Below are positions 26,343-62,032 of a stretch of DNA of 64,000 nt, in pieces. This DNA is from Anthopleura xanthogrammica (lineage: Eukaryota; Cnidaria; Anthozoa; Actiniaria; Actiniidae): assembly GCA_964019055.1 (NCBI GenBank), contig OZ025212.1:12671391-12735390 (forward strand). The letters are read 5' to 3'. Every line of letters starts with the position of its first letter. Positions within the stretch are counted from its first letter, which is position 1. The translations under genes and the position numbers were made by a program. The notes under the pieces were generated by a model. It did not search any database, was not told where the DNA came from, and saw only the letters and a list, made by a program, of their open reading frames with translations.

Positions 26343-27944
26343 TAGTATTAATCATTGCTCATAAATTATTTCTATAATTAGTACTCTGACTTTTTTTCTA
26401 AGTAATTTCACGCTAAAAGGGAAGTAGTTGTCTAATAAGCAAATTGATTTAGTATTTTCACGGTGAAAAAAAAAAAAAAAAGCGCAGATCGCATAATTCA
26501 CGGTAGCATTTCGCGGCCTATCGCGCGCGTAATTTGCGCAAAATCTCAAAAAACCTTTTTTAACGATTACCCTTTCTCGTCACAATTCAAGAAACAATTC
26601 AGTTTCTATTTTCGAGTCGTATATTTTAGAAGGCTTATCGTATCATCAGTTAAAAGAATTTCAATCCTTTTTTAAGGATATTTGCTTGTCTTAGTTTTAG
26701 ATTTTTGAAAAATATTTTTCATCCTCTTTTAGACTTTAATTGCCGTGTCGCCGACTGCCCGCTTTCCAGTGATCTTCCTTTAACTCCTAGTTTACTAAAT
26801 ATTTAGCATTAGCTATATTTTGACTCATTTTTTATTCAGGAAATGAGGCCGGAATGATACAACAAAGAAGGGAAAAAATTTCGAAAATTTCTCGGTTCTC
26901 TAATCGTGTCACGCACTCAGTTAACTCAGTATAACAAGGAAACAAAGCCGAAATGATGGAACAAAGTATAACGTTTTTTTCTCTCTCGAAAATTTCTCCT
27001 AATTGAACCACACGCTACTAAACGATAATGGAAGATTCCAACCTCTCTAAAAAGATAAGATTCCGTTATTTTATAGAAAAAACTGTCAAAATTATCAAAA
27101 AGATCTACTTTGAATTACAAGTCATAATAGTTTCAGTTGCTTACAAACATCTGTTAAAAAGATCATAGAAAGATTTGCAGTGGAATTTCCCTACTAAAGC
27201 TATTGAAGAAAATTTTAAAGTAGTTTCAGAGCTTTAGTTTAAAACCGATTAGGTATTTAAAAGAACTTATCTATTTTGATGTGGTTAAAACAAACTAAAT
27301 ATGCGACCAAATGAAGCAGATATCTCGAACGTTCTCGTTTTCGGCATCAAATAATTTAAATATTATAAGATTTAATTGTTTTTACGATTTCATTCATCCC
27401 TATTTTTCTTGTAGTGGGCTCCCTGTGCTTCAATTCCACAGGAATCCCACAAGTTGTTTTTCTAGTAACCGCATTCTACCCGGATCATTCAAAAATTCTC
27501 ACACTAAAACCCGACAATTCTACTTAATTAAGTGCTAAAAACATATGCGGCCATTTATGCCTCTTGCCTTTAGTCAAGATATTGCTAATATCTTTAAAAA
27601 TCTACCACCTAGTAAGGTTTTTTCCTCCTTCGCTAAGCCTCGGTGAGTGGTTAAGTGTCGCTAAGTGGATGAAATCTCTTTTCCTCTTGCCACAATAATC
27701 ATAAGAAGAAGAATCATTAGTCTTTAGTCTAGTAAAAAACAACTGTATCTCTTGGAAAATTAGCTTTGGTGTCGAGCAAAATATTTTTTCTTTATTTCTG
27801 GTCAGCTACCGAAAAATCGAACTGTGTAGCTGCCGAAAACAGTAAATATTTTTTTCTTGATTCTTGATTGGAAAAATGTGTATTTACGCATCACAGAACG
27901 GAAGGTTGAGCATGCACAACTGGCGTCAAACAAAGAAATGATAC

Positions 27945-27991
27945 TCTTGGGAGTAACGCGTGGTATGAAATGGGAAAACATTACGCCCAAG
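27945..27991 (+). repeat. Fragment of the GCGTAATG inverted-repeat family
   Basis: GAAATGGGAAAACATTACGC is shared with the ends of the complete element at 46232-46402 and with fragments at 32955-33000 and 53278-53320. Confidence 0.6.
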
Positions 27992-28966
27992 GTAAAAAGT
28001 TCTATTGAAGCATCTAACTCGGACCAAAGAAATTTTACATCATTAAGAATTTTGTCAAGGTTAAAGCTTTTACGAGGGTAGGAGATGCACTTGGAAAGTC
28101 CCAGTATTTCCATTAGTATGAGTATAAGTACGAGTAAGTAAGTGTACGAGTAAAAGACTAAGTCTTGAAATCCAATCGCGATGAAAAAAGGTTCATCAGA
28201 AAATCTAAAAAAAATTCCACAAAGAATCAGTTCGCAAGATTATTATATTAGCAGTTTCTATATTCTTTAAACTTTGGTGGAAGGGGGGGGGGGGGGGGTC
28301 GAGAGGAACTATTCTGTTCCCCTCCCCCTGGCCACACCCTTTTTAAAGCTTTGCTTCATTGTTTTTGATGCATTATTTATATTGGTTTTTGAGAAAGTGA
28401 GAGGCAAGACGGGGGGGTCAACCTCCACTTGCAATCACTCTCGTAAGAGTTACACCCATTTTCATAATTATGCAACCCAGACAACTAACTATCATTCGAG
28501 TCGCCTGGTTTTTTGGCTTCCGTCAATCAAATTTTCAACGGATTGAGCTAGTAATTTTTTGATGGACGACGGCATTCTTTGGCTTCGTTGGTCGTGTAAT
28601 TATGAAAATGGGTGTAAGGTTACTGGTTTGGCATTTACTAAGAGCTTTTTAAGAAAACTGATTTCAGGGTCATTTCACAGTATGAAATGAGAAAGGAAGC
28701 TAAGGAAAGATGAGAAATTGTATGTAAGAGTATAACCCCCGCCATGATCAGAAAGCGCATTATCATAACTACAATATTTTATAAAAAATATCCATGTATA
28801 TGCTTATTATCAATATAATGGTTCTATGAACCAACTACTATAATAGCCAACTATAATCATCTATTTTTAAGGAATATTTTTATTTTATATTATATTACCG
28901 GTTTATTAATGATAACGAGAGGTTATTTATTCCAATACTTTTTAATTTATCAATAAAGAATTGGAT

Positions 28967-29117
28967 AAGTATTTTATAAGAAAGATAAACGCGAAAAGTT
29001 TTGGACGTTCCGATAACATCCTGCCATCATTTTCAAAATTGTTGTTGCGGAAAATGATGAAAAGATGTCATCGAAACGTCCAAAACTTTTCGCGTTTATC
29101 TTTCTTATAAAATACTT
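28967..29117. mobile_element. Long near-perfect hairpin element
   Basis: Arms of about 65 bases are inverse copies: AAGTATTTTATAAGAAAGAT leads the left arm and its inverse closes the right one, and both carry the inverted AAACGCGAAAAGTTTTGGAC block. A direct repeat AATACTTTTTAATTT occurs at 28934-28948 and 29111-29125. Confidence 0.8.
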
Positions 29118-31504
29118 TTTAATTTGTCAAGATTTGTGCTAAGCAATAAAGAGCTTATGAGGAGTAGTCGTTTTCTCTTCAAATTCTTTCCCCAAAGCCA
29201 GATTCCCGCTCGCCTCCCCCTACAAAAAAAAGGGAATACTAAAGGGAATAACAAATGCTTTGATGGTAAAAGACCTTCCCTGATTTGCGCAGAGCTGACG
29301 CAAAATATTGTGAACTTCGCGCCACAAATAATAATTGTTAGGCCGAGATTAGTCTAATGATTATGCCTTATGACGCATGAATGCAGACTTAATCTTATCG
29401 CAAAACCAATCAGTTCACAGTCTGAAAGTTACTTGTCCAATAAACCCCAATACACACATACCAGGCGGGCAAATTGAACCTATCAGTAGCAGGTTGATGA
29501 GATCCGGCTAAGACTTATTGAACTTGAGCAGGAAGACAGAGAGATATAATTAAAAGGCGAAATGGAGGTTTTTTTGTTCCTGATAAGTCCTCAAGAAATC
29601 TCATTAGTCGGTGCTCTTCGACATTTCTAGGAAGGATTAACTGTTAGAAACGTCAATGAGATGTCATCATGGATGTAATAAAACGCCTACAAATTACTTT
29701 AGTCGATCAGTTTGAAATTGAAAATTCTCAGCTGACTGGCTAATAGATGATAATGAACGACAGCAAGATTTCCCCTGCAGTGCTAATTTCTTCGAATCTT
29801 TTAATCAAAGAAAATATGGATGAAAACCCAGACACAAACACTTTTGGTTCAAGCAGGAAGGAAAAAATTTGGCTTTCAATTTGATGCAGATTGATAAAGA
29901 TGATGGAATATTTTATTTAGATTTTGCGCGCGCGCTGTCTGGCCACATTTATACTGTATACGAGGATAGAGGAGCGCGCGCAGTCTTATAAAAAAATCTA
30001 TAAAAGCAATATAAAACGGTCGCTTGTGTCTCTGTTGAACACTCTGGGAAACAAATAGCCCTAAAGAAGCAAGAGAAACTATCGGCTACGTCTCACGTAC
30101 CTAATGTTGCTTCTCTCGCGTTATACAGCACCCAAAGTGTTTATATCACAGTATAGGCACACGCGCGCGCGTTTAATGTTGTCTAGTTGTATTCTTTTGA
30201 AAATATTTTAGGAAGCTTGGAAAAAGAAGTACGTTGTTATCCATCGTTAATTCCCATTATTCATATACAGTTCTAGCCGTTTTTACTAGTTACTCATCTT
30301 GAGGAATCGAGAAGGAAGAAGAGCTACTGCGAGCCATTCCCCAACACTTCCTATATTTTATGACCGAGTTCAAAAATAATGCGTTTTAGTCCTCTAATCA
30401 CAGATTAGCGCCTTTCAGCTGTTATCAACACTTTTTGCGGTATTAGCCGACAGTTTTTACTATCAAATATGTCAGTCGATGATATTTCCTGGGGAGGCGG
30501 GAGTGAAGGTTTGACTTCCTGTTTATTAAGTAACAGAGAAACAAGGAATTAAGACTGAATATTCCATAAACAAGGCACTGAATGGGTCACTAGCTACAAA
30601 TGATTTTTACTATGTCTTAGAAAAGATTACGAAAAAGGCTGCCAAAAAAAAAAGAAATTCAGGATTATTATAATACAGGTTGTTCTCAACAATCTATGTT
30701 AAAAACGAATGGTCCTCCGAAAAAAATGTAAAAGAATCATTAAGACAACAGAGCGTCCCTTCTTGACGTTGAAAACACTGTTTTCACCCTTGCACTCCGT
30801 TCCAAATTTACTAATAACCTTTCCTAAGGAACTTGAGCGGCGCCCTCCCTCATGAAGAGGTAACTATGACCTTTCGCAATATAGACAACTGCAAACAATG
30901 AAATTGAAAAATTAAAAATGTTCTCTGTTCTATGTTTTTTCTCTGTTATCACATGGTAGAATCCGGCTTGCTGGCGAAGAGCACTAATCACATTACCTTG
31001 ATATCTATGTTCAGGGGATGGACTTTTTAATCAAAGGGTACGATAGATTTTTCCTCAAGATATCTTGATCAAACAAAGTCTAGCGATAAAGCATTATTGG
31101 AATTACAAAAAAAGTTTTTAAAATGTAGAGGTTGTACGACGTTTGGAGTAAATAACTTGAGATTTGAATGACGTTCACTTCTTCGATCTTTGCAATATTT
31201 CATACCCACGCACTGAGGAAGTCTGAATGTCGATCAACGCTAGACTTTTCCATAATTGCAGAAAGGAAAAAAAAATTTCTAAAAAATTCTATTTTTAAAT
31301 CTTAAAATTTTAATTGCAATAAGGAGCGAAAGGAACGAATATTTATTTAGTCATGTTGTTGACAGTATTTTAGTTTCAAGATTATTTGTTTTAGTTGGTT
31401 TACTGTCTACTCTGAAATATTTCCTGGTCAGTGATAGATGTGTTTTGATCTGTTCTTTAAAAATTTCTTAATCGAAAATATTTGGGTTTATCACAGAAAA
31501 AATG

Positions 31505-31573
31505 AGTCTCCTTTGCAGCCGTTCTTAGTGGGGAGGGATTCAAGACCGACACTAAGAACGGCTGCAAAGGAGA
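31505..31573. mobile_element. Short palindromic element, copy B
   Basis: Same family as 11114-11195: arms of about 26 bases around GCAGCCGTTCTTAGTG and an inner GGGGAGGGATT. The arms match more closely than in copy A. Confidence 0.78.
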
Positions 31574-32610
31574 AAATCAGAACAGTTTTACCCACGTTTT
31601 ATCTCATTTGGTGTGATACAGAACCCATTTGGAATAAAATATAGGATTAGTAATGGAAGTACCTCATGGTAAGGCTCGTAAAATACTTGAGAATTGAGTA
31701 GTATTGAGTGATAATTTTACCCACGCACAATTTCTTTGCCTTTTAAACTAATAATAGCTAATTATGATAGTGGAATCTATTTTCTTTTGCGCGCGGGGAA
31801 GCGCAGGAATATCTGTGAGCAGGTTAACCGTTACTATGGAATTAATTGCTCGGGCTTCCTGTGGAAGAGCTTGAGCTGTAAAATGGGTGCTCCGTTTTCT
31901 GTCCGTCCCAAATGTGTTACTTCAGTTGACGCATGGCATTTACGTTGTATCGCCTACCGCTGGATACGAAGATCCGTGGCATACTTTGTGACGTAATCTC
32001 GAGTATTCTTTCCCCCTAGTAATTAGGGAATGATTTTAGCCACTGGCCAAATGCTTTCATCATCCACAACAGCGAGGGATAGCAAGTCTAAATCCAGTCT
32101 ACTAAATCGAGTCAACGTCACCTTCGACACTTCATTTTCCGCACTTGCACAACTGAGTTTTCGTGACCCCTCCTCCCAAAGTGCCCTTTGTCTCTCTTAG
32201 CCCTGTCCTTTGTGGATCATTAAAAATGCTGTCCCCCTCTATTTGCAACAGCCCCCCACGCCCCTCCCTGTAAATAATGACTGCTCACTAAAAGATGACA
32301 TCGATCGTTTGTTTTTTTGCGGGCCTGGTCGTTTTGCAAACTCTAATCAAATAAACTATAGGAACATTGTGAGCAATCAGCAAATACGAAATACAAATGA
32401 CGAAACTACGGGAACCTGTGAAAATACGAACTGTTTTACCCGATGAAACAAACTATTTGAACGCTGATGAGTACAAGACTCCAACGAACTACTTGAACGT
32501 GGTCATGAGTAAAAGAAGTTCGATTAAAGGAAAGGTCAAAAAATTTATTCATCGATAATTGTGACTTTGACGTGACGCTGAAGAAAACGTGAGTACAAGA
32601 CTCGTGATCA

Positions 32611-32672
32611 TGAGTACACAAGGTCATCTCATGACATGAGTACACAAGGTCATCTCATGACATGAGTACAAG
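32611..32672. repeat. About 28-base tandem repeat
   Basis: CATGAGTACACAAGGTCATC is repeated in tandem with partial copies (CATGAGTACAAGACTC) on both sides. Confidence 0.65.
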
Positions 32673-32954
32673 ACTCCAGTTTGGAACGGTGAATAAAATA
32701 ATATATGTCATCTTTATTGAAGCTCGATTACCACGAGATGAACTTCGATCAAAAGGCAGGACTCTTACGTGACGCTGGGGAAAAGGTGCTCCTTACTCAC
32801 TGCCAACGGCAAAACTGCCATCCAAAAAAACGGCCAACCAAAAAAAAAAAAAAAAACGGCCCACGAAAAAAAAAAAAAAAAATGGCCAACCAAAATCAAA
32901 AGGCCAACACCATGGAGGAGGGGGCCCCTGCAACTGTCAAAAAAAGTAATGAGT

Positions 32955-33000
32955 CTAGGGAATGACACGTGGTCCGAAATGGAAAACATTACGCTAAAAG
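32955..33000 (+). repeat. Fragment of the GCGTAATG inverted-repeat family
   Basis: GAATGACACGTGGTCCGAAA and the following AACATTACGC match the right arm of the 46232-46402 element. Confidence 0.6.
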
Positions 33001-33128
33001 TTATTGAGGTATATAGGCGATGAGCCAAGACATACTGAATTAATAATAACACAGAACGAAAAAGTGGACGTACCCTTTGCCCCATCCCTAGATTTGTCAA
33101 TCCCATGAAAACATGCTGCTAATTCTTG

Positions 33129-33196
33129 GGATGAGTCTGACCACAGGGAGCCCAATTCACTTTTATCTAAATTGGGCTCCCTGTGGTCTGACGTGG
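33129..33196. repeat. Perfect-arm hairpin
   Basis: TCTGACCACAGGGAGCCCAA and its inverse are separated by about 20 bases. No second copy was noticed in the window. Confidence 0.7.
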
Positions 33197-35199
33197 GCTC
33201 CATCGATCGACATGGAAGGAAAATGCTTTCCAAGACAACAATTAATTAATAATATCGAGTGAAAATATAAACTCCATCAAACATTGAAGACTTAGAGATA
33301 TCGTGCCCATGTGGTAAGGGAGGTCATTAGGAGATCGCTTTTCAGGTTGCGTTTCCCTAAATTACGATATCATATCAGTTGAATGAAAACAAAAATCTCA
33401 ATAATCAACGTATTTTAGGGTTTGATCAGAAGATATAGACTTGACTGAAATAAATTCGACGAAAACTAAGACGGGCAGGTGAACCAATATTTTTTTGGAC
33501 ACGACAAAAGTTCGGCACGTTTTTTCGTTTCGTTAGGTTTTTTGTTTTGTCTCAAAACTTGAGTGGTGTTTTTGCAAAGGCTTTTTAGGATCATAGGGTT
33601 CAGGGGAAGGTGAAGTGCTTTTCTTCCTCTTCCTCCACCTCCTCCTACTTTTTCTTCTCCTCCTCCTTTAGCATGGGGAGGGTACATAAATATTTTTCTT
33701 TCCTTCTCCCATTTATTTTTAGACCGAATGGTTTCATTTTCTCAGCCCAAGATGTTTACCGCAGCCGCTAAAAAAACGATAGGAATAAAAACTTTCTCCA
33801 AGGAGTTCCCCGAATTTAATTCTTTCTTTCATTTCCATACTTCCTCCCTTCCCTTCCCCTACTTTCCCTTTCTCCTCGTCAAACAGAATCTCTACCGTTG
33901 GGCTCCCTGTGTTACAAGCAGTAACAGGCACTAATCGGTACAAACAAAACAGTCCATGGTCATATAAAGTAACGCAGTACTGTCACTTCATCCTTTTGAA
34001 CCCAGAACATTGAACTAGGCGGAGCGGTTGTTAGGTAAGCCTTCAAAATTACTGAATCCTTTAAGAACCAGCTCATGTTTTTTCTAGATATTATATTCTT
34101 AGTCAAAGCTAACGTGAGCTTCTTCGAAGGGAATTTCCTGACTTATTAACATAATTATCTTTTTCGATTTTGACAAGCTAAAAACATTCTTAGATCTCAT
34201 GAAAATTGTACATATTAGATGCGTAGTTTTTGCTTAATAACGGCATATATTTATATATTTTATCTGTATGCTTTTCGTAGGAAATGAAACGCCTTCGAAA
34301 GTAAAATTCGTTGCATTCGTTATCGATCCATTGCTTGAAATAAATATGTCGTTAGAACGAGCCAGGATTTGCATGAATTTTGCTCATTATTGTACAAAAC
34401 AACTTTTTCGAGGTACATTCTTTATGAGTTAAAAAGCAGTAATGAATCTTGAATGCTAAGTTTCTCATTTTCAAGCGAGCAAATATATAAAATTTTGACA
34501 ACCATGTAACGCAACCAAGCAAAGAAAAAATAAGGTATTTTTAGTCTTGCAATCACCTATTGTTCTTGGGTTGTTTATTTTGAAGAAATCACGTTTTCTA
34601 AACTAGTTTTTCCTGCTGCTAGATATTTTCCAGGAAACTATTATTAAATCAGAATTTTGGCTTTCATTTTTGATAATTCATGAAAGCTTTCGTAATAGAC
34701 TAGAATAGGGTAGCAAAGGGGTTAAGGTTAAAAGGTAGACGTGTTTATCCACATCGTCAAGCCTTGTGTTAGCCAAGGCACGTCGTATAGATTTGTTGTT
34801 TTATAGTTTCGCAATATTCATGCAATTTGATGACTTGCTCCACGAATATTTATAAGATATAAATCGATCTATGAAATTTGTAATTTATTATATATTTTTT
34901 ATATGCAATAACAACCATAAAAGAAAGAGAAAAAGAAAAAAAAATGAAATATGGATTTTGCTTTCTTTGTTGAAAGATTTCCATCTCACTTCTGATCAAA
35001 TTTTATCTACAAGAATATCTATAAGCTTACTAGCTTTAAATTAGCCCCTCCTCTATTCATCAAACCATGACACAATTTCAAAAAGGTGCAACATGAAAGC
35101 CTTACGTACAGTTAAATGATAGGATCATCTATTGTGAAAATTATTTACTAATATGATATTTATAACTAAATCTCTTACAGAGTAAAACTAACAAAGCCC

Positions 35200-35210
35200 A
35201 TGAGAAAATA

Positions 35211-35211
<1 letters not shown>
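35200..35211 (+). promoter_or_regulatory. Minimal upstream ORF overlapping the inhibitor-gene start
   Basis: ATGAGAAAATAATG places a three-codon frame (ATG AGA AAA TAA) whose stop shares bases with the proposed start codon. Whether it is in the mRNA depends on the transcription start, which is not visible. An AG acceptor ends at 35180, so a 5'-UTR intron is possible. Confidence 0.4.
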
Positions 35212-51952
<16,741 letters not shown>

Positions 51953-53854
51953 CTTACATGGACTGCTGGCAGATGAATTACCCCAATTACACAAATGATT
52001 ACCCCAATTTTTTATATTATAGATAGGAGTTTGTATGATTAATAATGAAGCATTCAAAATCAAGGGTACTTACAGACAAGTTTAAAGTAAATTTTTAGGT
52101 GCCACTTGTATGACAATCAGTTAGATTTTGGTCATCGAAATGATCTTATTGTTTGTGCACATGGGGTTCTGGTAGAACTAAGTCAACGAGAAAAAAACTT
52201 GAAATCCCTTATCCAAATTTATCATAATCCCAGCTATGGGATAAAGTAGAATTACCATTCAAATATTCGTTTTTTCCCCTCATTTTACCTTTTTGGCTGT
52301 AACCCAATTTTTTATTTCAATTTTCTATTTCAATTTTCTATCCAGATTCCTTGAATAATTGCATCTGATTATTTTGCCAATCATTCATAGAGTTTCATTC
52401 ATAGTATTTGAATTATTTTCTAACAAGAGCTTTTAGATATGATTGAAAGATTCTCATTAATCAAACTTTGTCTGCTAATAATGCTAGCCTTCAAGAAATG
52501 CAATATGCCCTTTGCAGCTAATAATCATGTGACTGTGACTGGAGAGCTTGAAAATCCTATTAAATTTATTCAAAATAATTTTCATTAAATTTCTAATGCC
52601 TTGGGTAAAGCCTTTTTGAAAATGCTGCTATACCCTCATAACACACTTTTGATCTCAAGATATTAAGCTTTTAATTTCAGAATTTATTTGCCTTCCAGTG
52701 GAGCCTTTCCCAAGGGATCGTGAATTCAATCCATTTGCTGTTGAAGTGATATATCATCACATGACTGTTATCTGCAAACAGCCTATTATTTACCCTCTAA
52801 AGCTGCTCCCAATGATTTTTATAGATTTTTTTAAACAGTTTATGACACATCTTGTTTCTTCTCTTTACAATTTTAATTGTTTCAAAAATAAATTATTTTG
52901 AGAGGGTTAAAAAAACGTGAGATGTAAAGTAGAAACTACAGGGAAGTCTTTCCAATTTCTAGAAAATTAATAAAGTTGTGCATTTTTTTGCAATGTTGGA
53001 AATATTTATTCCATAGACAAACAAAACCTAAATAATTATCTCCATAGACCCCTTTCACGTGATGTCAAAGCAGCTCAATTAGAAGGAGAAAATAAAAGAA
53101 TTTCAATCTCCTAAGAAATAGAACCTATTGTTTTGTCCTTCTAATTGAGCTGCATTCCAATGTGCTGCAAGAGGTCTATGGGAGGCTACCAGAAGCATAA
53201 ATTGCCTGGCAACATGACTCCAAACCACACAGTCACATTGTCCTATTCATTCCACATTACCATATCCACGTTACTACCTTGGGCATAATGTTTTCCCATT
53301 TCAGACCATGTGTATGTCATGCGTCCCCAGTAACTCAAATGTTTTGATTGTAGTCATGACAGCTTTGTTTGAAATTCCAAATCCTGGCGCTGAACTATTA
53401 TCAAAACCCGGCAACTCAAATTACTTTTTAACTTAAACATAAAGATTTTCAAGCTGATACTTAGCGATGTGGTTGGGAAGTGAATTGTTTTTAAAAATAT
53501 TTCACAATTGTTCATGATATCGGGTCCAAACCTAATTTTTAAGTGACTTTATTTGAACATTGGAACCTTTGATTGGAGATTTGAAATGTAAATAATATGA
53601 AGTCTTGAAAGCTACATTTGAATTCTCGAATTTACTGGTGACACATGATGTAGATTAGCTGTAAAGTGCTTGAATGTTAGGCTTCATATTATGGAAAATC
53701 TGTTGTTCCAGTCATAACTTGGCTGCCATTTGAGAGAAATGCAAGTAGGTGCAGCAGCTTCTTGTTGATTTTTAAAGGTTTTTATTTTTCACTGTGTTCA
53801 CAAAAGCTTTAACAATCTTATGTTTAGTTGTAACAATACTTGCATGTTTTAACC
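51953..53854. other. Convergent 3' region of inhibitor gene and PSMC1
   Basis: It holds the 3' untranslated sequence of the inhibitor gene (AATAAA at 52887 and 52969), a MITE at 53045-53177, a GCGTAATG-family fragment at 53278-53320, and a minus-strand AATAAA at 53786-53781 fitting the PSMC1 3' end. There is no further gene. Confidence 0.55.
53045..53177. mobile_element. AGACC-family MITE, copy 4
   Basis: Both ends are intact: AGACCCCTTTCACGTGATGT at the left and GCTGCAAGAGGTCT at the right, each flanked by TA. The inner arms AGCAGCTCAATTAGAAGGA and TCCTTCTAATTGAGCTGC are inverse copies. Confidence 0.88.
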
Positions 53855-59577
<5,723 letters not shown>

Positions 59578-61038
59578 TTTCAAGACTTCAGATTTTTTCT
59601 TTTACTCTGTGTACTATATAATCGCAGGCTCATTACTTTCCAAGACATGCGCAAAAGGTTGCTGACTCACTAAACTCAGTCTTCTCTCTCTTTTAGAACA
59701 CAGGGAACCCATAACCCTCGCTATTATTGCTCTTTATTTTGGACAAAAATTCCTAATTTTTGGCAACATCTTTGACTTCCACCAAATACACAATTTTAGA
59801 TAACGTCCACCAAAATTTTACTTTGCTTTTCTCTTTTATAATATACCTTAAATCGTATGCATGTGCACTGTGTTTGCTTGAAACCTCCTGAAGGGAGGGG
59901 GGCCTGATATGAAAGGGGCAGTGATGCTCATCTTTCTTACCTTTTGGGGCTTATTTTCGTTATATGGTACCTTTTAGGGCATTCGAACGAAAAACTAATA
60001 AATGCTGTAAAATTAATCATTTGGTACCATTTAGGGGTGAAACTTGCAATTTTTATTACTAGAAAGAGAATTTTGGTGCATTTTAGCAGTTATGTTCAAA
60101 ATTTCTGAGGAGCATCCCACCTATATGGGAGTTCCCCCTGGGAAAACTGCAGGGGCAGATCCAGGACTTTTGCTATGAGGGTTCAAACCGCCAAATAAAA
60201 TTAGTGGGGTCTTACTCATTTAGAAAACATCCAAGAATTGTGTGCTTTATTACTGAATGGAGCACAGTAAAAGATGTTTATTTTGTTCTTACTGAAAATA
60301 GATAGAGGTCAGCCATCTTTTAAGTATGGCTGTATCATAGAGAATTTAAAATTAAACAGAATGTTCCTTTTAATGATCATAACATTTTATTAGCCCAATA
60401 TTTTATTTTTATAAAAAACGTAAAGTAGCTCTAAAAAATATTGGTAGATTCCTATGGTTACAGATGGAAACTGCCAAGAAGTTGGGCTGCCTGTGTTCTA
60501 AGGGGTATATTTATTTCTTTTAGCAAAGGGAGACAAGGTTGTCTACATATCGTAAGCCCAAAACTGGTACTATTTCTAAACGGGATGACAACTTGAACTG
60601 ACTACATAGAAATTATTTCCCCAAACATGATTTGGTGGAGTCAGGTAGTGTCTTGACAAGTGGAAATGCAAATTTTAATTGGTGTTTCTCCCAGGGTTCA
60701 AGAAGGTTTTCTCAAAAACAGTGTCAGGGTTTTCCAAAGCAGGGCTCAAGGACCAAGGACCAAGGGGTTTTAACCAATAATTTAATTAGTGATATTTTTC
60801 AAAAAATGAAAACTGAATTTCCTTTCTAGACTGACAGCTTCTAATTACATCTGTGATTTCCAAGAAGCAAGCAAGGGTTGTTTTAATGATATCCCTTTTA
60901 AAGTGGCTTCAAAGATGAATTTCATATTTTGGCACTCTAAGGAGTTCAGGGTGTGTGGGGTGGGGGAGGGGAGGGAAGGGAGCAAACTCTGTATATTGGA
61001 ATGGGATGCCTGACGCAAGGGATGCCACCCTAGGGATA
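59578..61038. other. Region upstream of PSMC1
   Basis: The PSMC1 promoter should lie just right of 59577; no TATA box is evident. A CAGGGGCAGATCCAGGAC element end lies at 60150. I see no other gene before 61039. Confidence 0.45.
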
Positions 61039-61554
61039 TCAACTACACAACATGCAACTTATGCATCTGTCTGAACCCAGTGAGGACCGACTAGTTGTAA
61101 AATGACCATCATGAGGCCCAACACTCTTCGGCTTTGTATTCCCATCAACAGAAGCCAACACTGGGTAGTGGCAAAATCTGGACACTATGGGTTTGAAATC
61201 TGAAAAATAAAAACAAAACATTAGTAATGGGATATGTTTTTACAGATAAGATTTCAATTTTTATTGATACCATGAAACAACCTCTGGCTGATCAAAGTCA
61301 GGACTCTGCTAGCTCATATCAAAGGATAGATCCAACAAATTCTGCTCACATGTGATGCCATTTAGATTCACATTTTCTCAATTCTTATTACAACACTTCC
61401 TTCTATGTTATTTCTTTTTCATGTTTCTCCAGAATGGGAGTTGCAAGATCAAACTAATCAAATATTAAATGATACCAACCTGGATCAGTGCAGTACTGTG
61501 ATGGAATATTCTTGTTTTCAGTAGTATTTATCACAAATCCCAACACTTTCTTAA
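61039..61554 (-). CDS. Possible two-exon small gene (hypothetical, partial)
   Basis: An exon 61554-61487 (TTTTTCAG acceptor, G|GTTGGT donor) joins in frame to a terminal exon 61199-61039 (TTTTTCAG acceptor) through the codon for D in YCTDPDFKPIVSRF. The tail ends CISCMLCS. An upstream ATG at 62331 opens an eight-codon frame with a GTGAGT donor, but its phase does not fit this exon, so the 5' end is unresolved. I recognise no family; it may be a chance pairing of splice-like sites. Confidence 0.3.
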
Positions 61555-61756
61555 CTGAAAAACATAATAAAATCAGGAAATCCTTAGCACCAGAATTCAA
61601 AAACTAAATAAGGCTCTTAAGAAACAGGGCAAGTAGTACTGTGGATTATGTAACCTGAACTTATTGATTACATAACCCTGTTTGGACATCAAAGGAAATA
61701 CCTTTCTTGATCTTTTCAGATTGTTACGACAATTTCTGAAGTCTTAGACACAGGAC

Positions 61757-62032
61757 AATAGGGACCTAAGCATCATCAAACATTGAGGACATGGGTACAA
61801 AAACAATAGTGCGAGCACATTTTCAAAATGGGTTTTTATGTGCACACCGTACCTTGGTGTTGCAGTTCTCTCTAGAACATGAAAAAAACACCAACTGACA
61901 TTCTAGTAATGAAGGGAATGCCACAGAAAAAACAATGGTGTTTGCAGGAAAACCCATTCAAAAATGTACTTGCTAAATAGCTTTTTTACATCCACATCCT
62001 CAATACTTGACTGTGCTTAAGGTCCCTACTAA
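61757..62032. mobile_element. TAGGGACCTTAAGCA-end inverted-repeat element
   Basis: Ends ATAGGGACCTAAGCATCA and GCTTAAGGTCCCTAC are inverse, with imperfect matching continuing for about 70 bases per arm (ATTGAGGACATG / CATCCTCAATA). Confidence 0.8.

Larger units (their letters stand above)
26343..35199. other. Gene-poor intergenic region with palindromic elements
   Basis: I find no coding exon that I can support across about 8.9 kb. It contains a poly-G tract at 28283-28299, hairpin elements (28967-29117, 31505-31573, 33129-33196), a small tandem repeat at 32611-32672, A-rich runs at 32838-32882, and alternating CG dinucleotides near 29928, 29973 and 30163. Short frames such as 31736-31996 show no family features. 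Confidence 0.5.
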
